From assembly GCA_977006965.1 (NCBI GenBank), contig OZ345361.1:2356001-2420000 (forward strand): DNA of 64,000 nucleotides, written 5' to 3'. Source of the DNA: Phymatolithon calcareum (Eukaryota; Rhodophyta; Florideophyceae; Hapalidiales). The translations under genes and the position numbers were made by a program. Below, piece after piece: positions 57,064 to 64,000 of the stretch (position 1 is its first letter; each line of letters begins with the position of its first letter). Under the pieces are notes generated by a model that was not told the DNA's origin, ran no database searches, and saw only the letters and a list, made by a program, of their open reading frames with translations.

Positions 57064-59436
57064 TCAGAACAACCCGTATCCACCGCCGCCACCGCGATCG
57101 CCCCTTTGGCCATCACCTGTACTCTCAAACTCTGTTCGCAAGGCCAATACTGCACGCATGGATTCCATGGTTGCAGATCCTAATCCGCCCTTTGCTGCAT
57201 CACTAGCCGCAGCAAGTTCCTCAAGAGAAGAGCGCTGCTCCAGCCCGCTATGTACAGAGCTTGGAGCGATTACTCTTCTCGCACTCGCGTTCATGTAGCG
57301 CGAAGGTAAATCGGGCGCCTCTATAGACCCCACCGCAAGCTCTTCCATATGTGACGGTACCTGCCCGATGTGAATAGGCAGACTATCATTCGTTGGCAAC
57401 TGGCTCGTCTTGGCAAAGTGTTCATAGCCTCTCTGCGGCATCTCTGCTCTTCCATTCCGTCCTAAAGGAATATCTCCAATGCCTCTACCCGACGATTTTC
57501 CTTGGTACAAGGAATCAGGCATGTAACCGTTTCCAGAAAAAGCTCCATTAAGACCTCCGAACAGAGGTGGAGAACTTCCGAGCATGAAATCAGAGTTGTC
57601 CCCATGATGCTGCGACGGTCTTCCATGCAACGGAATTTCCCTGCTTCCTTGCTTTTCCGAGAACCATTGATCAGAAGGAAGGCGACCCAAGGAATTTCCA
57701 AGAAGGTTCGCGTCCAGAGATGCAGAGCGTTGATCACTCCTCGGCATCATTCTTGGAAAGGCACGATATTCTAAACCTTCTGGGCTCCTGATCGGTGGAG
57801 AACTGTCAATGTGGTTCGGAGATCGAGAAATGGGAATGGCATTCACGTTGGACATACCGTGTCCGTTTGGCAGCGGAAAATTCTGCATATTACTCAAGGG
57901 ACCCCGTCCAGTGTCCAGACTGCGTGCTTCATACAGTCTACTTCTGGGGGTCAGGCCATTGCGCCCAACGTCGTCGACAGATATTGCTTTAAAGGCGTCA
58001 AGAAGATCTGGCGAGAGACGATGACCCTGAGGAAGAAAGGAGTCATGCGAACGTTGCTGTGGGACTCTCAATGGGTCCGATTTGGCCCCTGGAAGAGGGC
58101 CCATTCCAAATGGCACGTTTTCGGGGCGCCTACCAATTCCGCCCAGCACTGATGCAGGACCTGTACCAGAAGGCGGTATAGGCATTGGCGCAGGTGCGAA
58201 GATCCACGGTCTACGCTGGCGAGAAGCTGCCTTGATGGCGTCTCGCACGCGATTTGCCATACTTTCGGACACGTCTGGTATTATACCACTTCCAAGAACA
58301 CAAGATGAGGCTTTGCAACATCTACAGTTGGACAGGCTTCGCGCATTGATTGAGTGGCACCCAGTGCAACGCCAAGTGTCGCTGTGCTCGCTTTCCCGGC
58401 CATTCTTCCCAAATGAAGAAAGTGCTGCAATTCCGACCGGATGAGTTGCAGCGCCACGGGTTTGGTTGATGTACGACGTCCATGGATTAACTGGACTTGA
58501 CATGCGCCGGCGACGGCGCGTTTTCGGGCGTCGGCTTAAGCGAGACCCTAGTTCTTCCATGCGTGCGACGAGAAAGTTTATCTCCCTCAGCAAACGCTGG
58601 CGATGCACCTCGGATGGAACACTATACACGTGCTGCGAGGGTTCACTTTGAGAGACAACGGGGGCAGATGCAATGACAGGAAATGTCTCGAGGAGCCTCG
58701 AATGCAAGGATTGAACAAGAAATTGACCTCGAAGTAATCTTGCAGACACTCGGTGACTTCGCCTAAGCCAACGAATTGACGGGGTTGACTTGCTCAACAC
58801 ATCATCACTTTCTGATGTACCGTCGTTTTGCGCCAGTACTGCACAAAGACCCTGACGCAAGGCCTCCTTCGCCAACTCATCCATGTCCTTCTTGGATAAT
58901 GTATGGCTTGCGGTCTGGCTGGCGTTACGGGCAGCAGACATCGACGGCTCGCTGGATTCCTCCGGTTTTTTCTCCACGTAATCGCTGTCTGTGCCCGAAA
59001 CTACTTGCCCAGGTGGTGCAATTGGCAGTGGGCTGCCGAAAGAATGCGGTTCGTTGTGGTCCTCAAGCCATTTTTGCGTGCTATCCACAAGCCTAGCCAA
59101 AGTAGCATACGCCGAGCGTATTCCTTGAAGAAGTGGATGCTGCTGGAGCAGAAAATCGATATGTTTGCTGGTGACGATATTCGGATTCCTTCCGAGAGAG
59201 ACGTGAAGCAGCTGTGTCTGGTCTCGTGCTATTGCTGATGCCCACGTTTCGAGAATGATGGCTGCATGCTTTTCAATGTCGCGCTCCACATACTGACTTC
59301 CAACGCGCACTTGAACCGTTTGACGAGAAATGTCGCGCTCAGTGATAAGGACGAAAAATTCCGCGGGGGAATGGGCGATGATATCGTCGACATCTTCAAG
59401 AGCAATGGGATGGTGGCCAGAATGCGCATCGGACAC
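57064..59436 (-). CDS. RanBP2-type zinc-finger protein, largely disordered
   Basis: An open frame of 790 residues. The first ~130 residues look folded (AEFFVLITERDISRQTVQVR, HIDFLLQQHPLLQGIRSAYA). A helical, basic region follows (RRPKTRRRRRMSS). One RanBP2-type zinc finger is at 355-374 (WRCTGCHSINARSLSNCRCC: W-x-C-x2-C-x10-C-x2-C), a fold that binds RNA or ubiquitin. The remaining 400 residues are Pro/Ser/Gly/Arg-rich and end in GDRGGGGGYGLF. The frame begins with GTG and no ATG lies upstream before a stop near 59568; the first internal ATG is residue 166. Either a 5' exon is missed or a base error in the T6/A6 run near 59500-59515 hides the true start. Function unknown; RNA binding is inferred. 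Confidence 0.65.
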   Translation of the reverse strand: MSDAHSGHHPIALEDVDDIIAHSPAEFFVLITERDISRQTVQVRVGSQYVERDIEKHAAIILETWASAIARDQTQLLHVSLGRNPNIVTSKHIDFLLQQHPLLQGIRSAYATLARLVDSTQKWLEDHNEPHSFGSPLPIAPPGQVVSGTDSDYVEKKPEESSEPSMSAARNASQTASHTLSKKDMDELAKEALRQGLCAVLAQNDGTSESDDVLSKSTPSIRWLRRSHRVSARLLRGQFLVQSLHSRLLETFPVIASAPVVSQSEPSQHVYSVPSEVHRQRLLREINFLVARMEELGSRLSRRPKTRRRRRMSSPVNPWTSYINQTRGAATHPVGIAALSSFGKNGRESEHSDTWRCTGCHSINARSLSNCRCCKASSCVLGSGIIPDVSESMANRVRDAIKAASRQRRPWIFAPAPMPIPPSGTGPASVLGGIGRRPENVPFGMGPLPGAKSDPLRVPQQRSHDSFLPQGHRLSPDLLDAFKAISVDDVGRNGLTPRSRLYEARSLDTGRGPLSNMQNFPLPNGHGMSNVNAIPISRSPNHIDSSPPIRSPEGLEYRAFPRMMPRSDQRSASLDANLLGNSLGRLPSDQWFSEKQGSREIPLHGRPSQHHGDNSDFMLGSSPPLFGGLNGAFSGNGYMPDSLYQGKSSGRGIGDIPLGRNGRAEMPQRGYEHFAKTSQLPTNDSLPIHIGQVPSHMEELAVGSIEAPDLPSRYMNASARRVIAPSSVHSGLEQRSSLEELAAASDAAKGGLGSATMESMRAVLALRTEFESTGDGQRGDRGGGGGYGLF

Positions 59437-60121
59437 CTTGAAACGCGAAAAAAGGCGCGCGATTGGCGTTACAAGGGTATCGAAGGCGCAAAATGATGGA
59501 TTTTTTAAAAAAGTGCGCGAAAACCAAAGAAATCGCGATATTCGATGGCATCGTCACGGGAAGCGTTCAAATTGTCATGGCAACCGAATCGCAAGAAGCA
59601 TACATGCGCGTCAGGAAACTGTCACCCACGAACCGCAATGCTGAGACGCGCGCAAGTAGAAAATGGAGTTTGAAAACGCACATCCGTCTGCAGAAAGACA
59701 TCGATTCCCCTGCTGGCAAACGCGAATAGGACATCCTGTGCGTAAGAAAACAAATGGGCGGCTTCATTGGCGAAAAGCAGCATACAATGTAGAAGCGGTC
59801 GGCGAAATCTGCGCGGAAGGTCTGCCGCCGAGTGCGCCGAAGCAGAAAGGACCGTGCGGGCAGAGAACAGCGGCGGGGCAGGCGGTGTGAGCATGACTGC
59901 CGCTAGGAGCGGCTTGAGGGGAAAGGTACCCTCAAGCTCAAGCGTTATGCAGAGCAAACGCACAGGAATGCTTTGTGAGGGGCCTTTGTCTTGCTTGGCG
60001 GTATTGGTCATTTTTTGCAAAAAATGGAAACCATGTTTTTATTTCAAATATTTTACAAACACGGCTAAGCGTGAACGGCTTTGGTAAGTGATCCTGTTTT
60101 GCGGAAATTTTTTCGTCATTT

Positions 60122-60361
60122 TCAGAGTGCCACGTCCACACGCGGCACACGATGATTGGAGTGCACGATCTCCCTCAGTTTTCCTATCAAAATAAGCTGG
60201 GATTCCACGGGGCACGTGCACCTCGTCGAACGGGACAGCTGCTGCAGGCCAAGAAAGGGTACTGTTGATGGCCCGAGAGCAATTTTACTCGCGCCGGTAC
60301 TGAATGACGCTTCGTAAAGTGTCGTCAGTGCAACTATTTTCCGCGTTGGCAGGGCCGCCAT
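60122..60361 (-). CDS. Hypothetical small protein
   Basis: A 79-residue ATG frame starting MAALPTRKIVALTTLYEASF. Composition is plausible for a short coding exon but no motif is recognised. An overlapping minus frame contains a CxxC (SSCAACGRG), so an intron could join the two. Weakly supported. Confidence 0.22.
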   Translation of the reverse strand: MAALPTRKIVALTTLYEASFSTGASKIALGPSTVPFLGLQQLSRSTRCTCPVESQLILIGKLREIVHSNHRVPRVDVAL

Positions 60362-60930
60362 TGTATGAAGGATAATGGAAAGGAGTCATCATGAAGGGAA
60401 GTAGACAACCCTAGAACAGCTTGATCATAGCTGTCGTGTTCCTTCTGTACGGCCTCCCGTCGAGTCGTCCACTCACATCCACTACTGCACTCTTTTAACC
60501 ATGTTGCATACCCGCTAAATCATTCATGGCTGAGTACCTGAGCTGTTGTCTCTCATCTCGCATTGTGGTTTCGTGGAATATTTTGTTACAGGGTAGTGTG
60601 TGATTGCTTGCGATAACGCAATAGTTTGCGTAGATTTATCACGTCAGGCAGAGTAGTATTAATTTATTTCCAACGAGTGGAATTTCCGTGTATTCAAAAG
60701 CGGTCAAAGTCGTACAGGGGCGTAATGTAAGAAGTCCCCGAACACAAACTTGTCTGGCCAGGCGTGCCTCTTAATAGTTTTATCAACAGTTGACACTGAT
60801 GGTAACTGTGAATGGAAAATGAAACTGGAGGCAAGTGCCAAAGAACGAAGTCGGTCCCCAGAAGACACGGGGAGTATATTAGAAGGAAACGCCTGACAAA
60901 CAGTCGTGTTGGAATAGTGCACAGGGTGAA

Positions 60931-60975
60931 TGTTCTGATCCGTTCTGATCTGTTCTGATCTGTTCTGATCTGATC
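60931..60975. repeat. 10-bp tandem repeat (TGTTCTGATC), four copies
   Basis: TGTTCTGATC, CGTTCTGATC, TGTTCTGATC and TGTTCTGATC follow each other, then a partial TGATC. One T/C change in copy two. A simple-sequence minisatellite in non-coding DNA. Confidence 0.9.
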
Positions 60976-61404
60976 TGTCTCCCGGTTGGAACTATTGCCA
61001 AGACAAAAACAAAGAGTGGATTGCTCGTCCCATCTGATAACCCAGTCAATTGGACGTTTTGGATGTTTCATGGTCAACGCAGATATCGATTGCTTCCACG
61101 CAGCCATCGATAGCTGCGCCGACTTTGTGCGACATGATGCTTCGCTTCAACTAGAAGCTCTGGCATAACTGTCCCCAAGGTCAAGAACTGCCAGTAAGAT
61201 TTCAGTGGTCTCTCCAGTTTGACGTATCAGACCAGGTTAAAACTGGACGCAGAGACCACGGACAGACAAGATGTCGTGTCTGTCCCGTTCACCTTTCGCG
61301 CTTCTTTGTATCGTATGAAAACGTGTGCGAACCCGTCTCTCCGAGAAGGGGGAGCCTCTGAACATACCACTGCGCCTTTGATCGTAAAGTAGAACCAGAC
61401 TTGT

Positions 61405-64000
61405 TTATTGTCCGGGGAGAGCATTCGTAGGTCCTGACCCTGCCGAGGAAGCGACATCACCTTCAAACACAAACGGATTCTTTGGATCTGCTTTCCACTG
61501 GTATCGGTACCCGTAAGTATAGAGTGCATGTAGCAGTTGCTGGAATTTCTCCACACGCTTTGAATCACTACCGTCTCCATGTATTCGCACATAGAGATCA
61601 TAGAGCCGCAACGCTGCGTCCGCGTCTTCAACAGAGTCATGCGTGTGCATCTGAATACTGCTCCGAAGAAGAGTCATAGTGAGGAAGCGAAGTCCGAGGA
61701 GACGCCGATTTGGGATCCGGTATAGTGTTACCGTGTCGATCACTTGATGTGCCGGCACAACAAAGTTGATAATCCTAAAGTCCTTCTTCAGGCCGTGTCC
61801 AATGAATACACATCCTGCGTCCACAAGACACCGCAGTCGCTTGTATACGCTTTTAAGCGAACGCACTTTGTGCCGTGACCGCGTGCGGTCCAGATCACCT
61901 TCAGTTAGCCCTGAAAATCTAGTAAGATAATCTACAATCGGTTCGTTCACTTGAACATAGTCGTCAATCAGAGCATATCCTTTCCGACTTCCGCTCCCGC
62001 GGATCAATGATACACGTCCGAGGGCCATTTTCGCTGGTTTGACCACTCGGCGGGTTCCATCGCCCCATATCTCCGCCTCGTCACGTCCCGTGAGTACAAA
62101 CTCACAATCCAACGCGAACAGCGCTCCTCGTGATGGTGTTTCCTCGTCGTCACACAATCCGATTGCCGCGTTTTCGTTCTCTGTTCCAATTACTTCGCGC
62201 ACATCCAACGTAGTATTTTTTTCGCATTCATCGGGCATCCGCATCCGTTTTCGGATGTCACGCCGCACATAACCAAGGAAACAAGGAACCTTCCACCGCG
62301 TGTCGAATGCCCTAACCTCATGAAACCCATCACACGGCGCAATAACAAAGTCATTAAAGCACCACCACTTTGCGGATACTTTTCCTTCATTCTTAGCCGC
62401 ATCGCCATTCTCGTTTGTATCTGCCTTGGATTTATACGAATCAGGAACTCGGATGTACGCTATAAGATGGCCATGCACATTTCCAGCTGTGCCAGAAGCT
62501 CCAGATGCAGAGTCGGCTTCTTCCACAGTCGGAGGTATATATGTTACAACAAACGATAGGTCGTAGTCCGCATGAAAATCGTCGGTCGCCACCTCCTCGA
62601 GACCAGTCGCATCTCTCTCCATTCCAGGATCATACCCGTAACTACCGTCTTTTGGAGGGTACTCGACTCCATCAGCCTCATCGCCAATATCAAACACATT
62701 AATGTCATCATCACAAATCTCCACCCTGATAGACTCCAACAGTCTCCCCGTGCGAGCCATAGCCAATCGAGCTACGTCTTCCCTGGCTTCCGCTGAAGAA
62801 GGGCTGCGCATGGACCCCATTGCAACTTCTTCACCGTGTTGTTCTGCGCACCACCATTGGGCGCTTAGCGGGTCTTTTGTGCCGCAACCGAGAAGCAGCA
62901 CATTGGGAAGAGACCTGAGAATACGATTCTGTGACATTGTCTCAAAGGCTCCGGTCGCCTCGCAGAATGCGCGAGTCGGTTCCATGCGGTGACAGAGTGA
63001 GTTAGAAAGGAGTTCACAGAATGAGTCCGCAACGCGTTTGCCAGTTCTGTAGACCAAGGTGTGCTGAAACGGCCGTGATTCGCGTCTCCACTCGACACCG
63101 CTTGGCGAAAAACGACCCGATGATACAATATTACCACCAAACAGTGCTGATACAATCGTGTCGCTTGCGCGCCGCGCATCATCCTTATGTAGTTGCTCTA
63201 ACAGATAGCGCGTAAAATCTTCAATACGCTGTGAAGGGGGCAATGCCGTCTTTCCATCCAGAAGACCAAGGGCGTCTGCATTTGCCATAGTTGAGAAGGC
63301 TTTGGTGAAATTACCAGCTTCGCATGCCATACCAGGGCCGCCTAGGTCGATCATGTGGAACAAAAATCCGAGCTCGCAGGTGATACAACCCTCGCGGTCA
63401 CATGAATGTGCCAACATAGCGTGTCGTAATGGTGGGGTGAAATAAAGCGCCTGCACAGCGGCATTGACGTAAACATTTGATAGTGCATTTTCAAGCCCGC
63501 AAAATACGTCACTACGGTTGTACCGAAGAAAATCAAAGCCCTCCACGCTTTCGTAGGCAACGAGGTCCATTTCCACATACTTTGACCGCACAGATGGCTG
63601 TAGGAGTTGTTGCACGAAAGCTTCACGCTCTGATACGTCGTTTTCATTCGTGTCCTCCGTACTCGCGACCGCTCTCCCCTTAACAGTCGCCACTTTAAGA
63701 TGCTCGGTGAAAAATGTTTGTCGAACGCCCGACCGCGGTGGAGAGACTTGTGACAAATGAGCGCGTCCTTTCGTTGCCCGTTCCGGAAGATCTTTCACAG
63801 AACTCACTATGACTGGAAACGGCTCATGTCCTTGCATGGAGTTCCGCAGAAAACGAGGTGGCGCTTGCGCATATCCGACGAAAGTCTGTTGCTTTGCAGA
63901 CTGAAGAATGCTTGGCGAGATACGCAAGGGGAACTGGGCCCACGGACGTCGCGAAAACGCGATTTCATATTGAGACTGCGGCGGTGGCCGATCTTGCTGA
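61405..64000 (-). CDS. PAN2: PAN2 deadenylase catalytic subunit, 5' end outside window
   Basis: The C-terminal 864 residues of PAN2, the nuclease of the PAN2-PAN3 complex that shortens mRNA poly(A) tails. The frame is open to the window edge (its last in-window part reads PPPQSQYEIAFSRRPWAQFP), so the N-terminal WD40 region and start lie beyond 64000. A catalytically dead ubiquitin-hydrolase-like domain comes first (FCGLENALSNVYVNAAVQALYF, where an active enzyme would have Cys). The DEDD exonuclease follows: ALFALDCEFVLTG (Asp, Glu), IVDYLTRFSGLTEGDL, CVFIGHGLKKDFRIINF (Asp) and HDSVEDADAALRLYDLY (His, Asp). All DEDD residues are present. Confidence 0.92.
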   Translation of the reverse strand, partial: QQDRPPPQSQYEIAFSRRPWAQFPLRISPSILQSAKQQTFVGYAQAPPRFLRNSMQGHEPFPVIVSSVKDLPERATKGRAHLSQVSPPRSGVRQTFFTEHLKVATVKGRAVASTEDTNENDVSEREAFVQQLLQPSVRSKYVEMDLVAYESVEGFDFLRYNRSDVFCGLENALSNVYVNAAVQALYFTPPLRHAMLAHSCDREGCITCELGFLFHMIDLGGPGMACEAGNFTKAFSTMANADALGLLDGKTALPPSQRIEDFTRYLLEQLHKDDARRASDTIVSALFGGNIVSSGRFSPSGVEWRRESRPFQHTLVYRTGKRVADSFCELLSNSLCHRMEPTRAFCEATGAFETMSQNRILRSLPNVLLLGCGTKDPLSAQWWCAEQHGEEVAMGSMRSPSSAEAREDVARLAMARTGRLLESIRVEICDDDINVFDIGDEADGVEYPPKDGSYGYDPGMERDATGLEEVATDDFHADYDLSFVVTYIPPTVEEADSASGASGTAGNVHGHLIAYIRVPDSYKSKADTNENGDAAKNEGKVSAKWWCFNDFVIAPCDGFHEVRAFDTRWKVPCFLGYVRRDIRKRMRMPDECEKNTTLDVREVIGTENENAAIGLCDDEETPSRGALFALDCEFVLTGRDEAEIWGDGTRRVVKPAKMALGRVSLIRGSGSRKGYALIDDYVQVNEPIVDYLTRFSGLTEGDLDRTRSRHKVRSLKSVYKRLRCLVDAGCVFIGHGLKKDFRIINFVVPAHQVIDTVTLYRIPNRRLLGLRFLTMTLLRSSIQMHTHDSVEDADAALRLYDLYVRIHGDGSDSKRVEKFQQLLHALYTYGYRYQWKADPKNPFVFEGDVASSAGSGPTNALPGQ

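Larger units (their letters stand above)
59437..61404. other. 2-kb region between zinc-finger gene and PAN2
   Basis: Includes the unresolved 5' end of the zinc-finger gene (to about 59570), a possible small minus-strand frame at 60122-60361, and the tandem repeat at 60931-60975. Other short frames have no recognised domain. The 3' flank of PAN2 occupies the end. Confidence 0.4.

Noticed and set aside
60931-60975. CRISPR-like array
   Set aside because: The 10-bp units are directly adjacent with no spacers; it is a minisatellite.
1-64000. tRNA and rRNA genes
   Set aside because: I looked for A/B-box-like GGTTCGAATCC segments with matching acceptor stems and found none convincing; a tRNAscan run would be decisive.

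Overview
The window reads as compact nuclear DNA of a plastid-bearing eukaryote, most likely a unicellular red alga (inference). Support: a plastid-type ribosomal protein L10 with an N-terminal extension, a plastid-type ATP/ADP translocase, a chloroplast-type glutamyl endopeptidase, COP9 signalosome subunit 6, a PRC2 EED subunit and peroxin-14. Most genes are single uninterrupted frames; the few introns found are 49-202 nt with GT...AG ends. Spacing is often below 500 bases. Several long frames begin with GTG or TTG in raw six-frame reading; I moved these to the first plausible ATG.

Layout: 0-37 kb is a dense housekeeping block: DBR1 (+), RPP38-like RNase P/MRP protein (-), plastid L10 (+), EED (-), chloroplast glutamyl endopeptidase (+), plastid nucleotide transporter (+), a Myb/telobox TRF-like protein (+), CSN6 (-), OTU deubiquitinase (+), 5-oxoprolinase (+), mitochondrial intermediate peptidase (-), a BAR-domain protein (-), a small membrane protein (+), La (-), hexose-6-phosphate mutarotase (+), a three-exon RPB6 (-), DDX31/Dbp7 helicase (+) and an ERG26-type sterol dehydrogenase (-). 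38-41.4 kb carries PEX14 (+), an overlapping antisense frame (-) and a 3-hydroxyacyl-CoA dehydratase (+). RNA metabolism recurs: lariat debranching, RNase P/MRP, La, ribosome-biogenesis helicase, RNA polymerase subunit and PAN2 deadenylase.

41.4-54.5 kb is an accessory island. It opens with an intact 860-residue Fanzor, a eukaryotic TnpB-like RNA-guided nuclease with nuclear localisation signal, RuvC residues and zinc ribbon; its 3' flank holds a run of hairpins that could be the guide RNA. Beyond it lie about 10 kb poor in recognisable genes: a divergent small secreted-peptide frame, degenerate duplications, an alpha-helical membrane protein with a Gly/Ala hydrophobic hairpin plus a decayed second copy, and a two-exon secreted Cys-rich protein.

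55-64 kb returns to housekeeping: mitochondrial phenylalanyl-tRNA synthetase (-), a small basic protein (+), a RanBP2-zinc-finger protein (-), a 2-kb gap with a short tandem repeat, and the 3' part of PAN2 (-), which runs off the window end. Several intergenic gaps hold long perfect or near-perfect inverted repeats. No CRISPR array, rRNA or convincing tRNA was seen.
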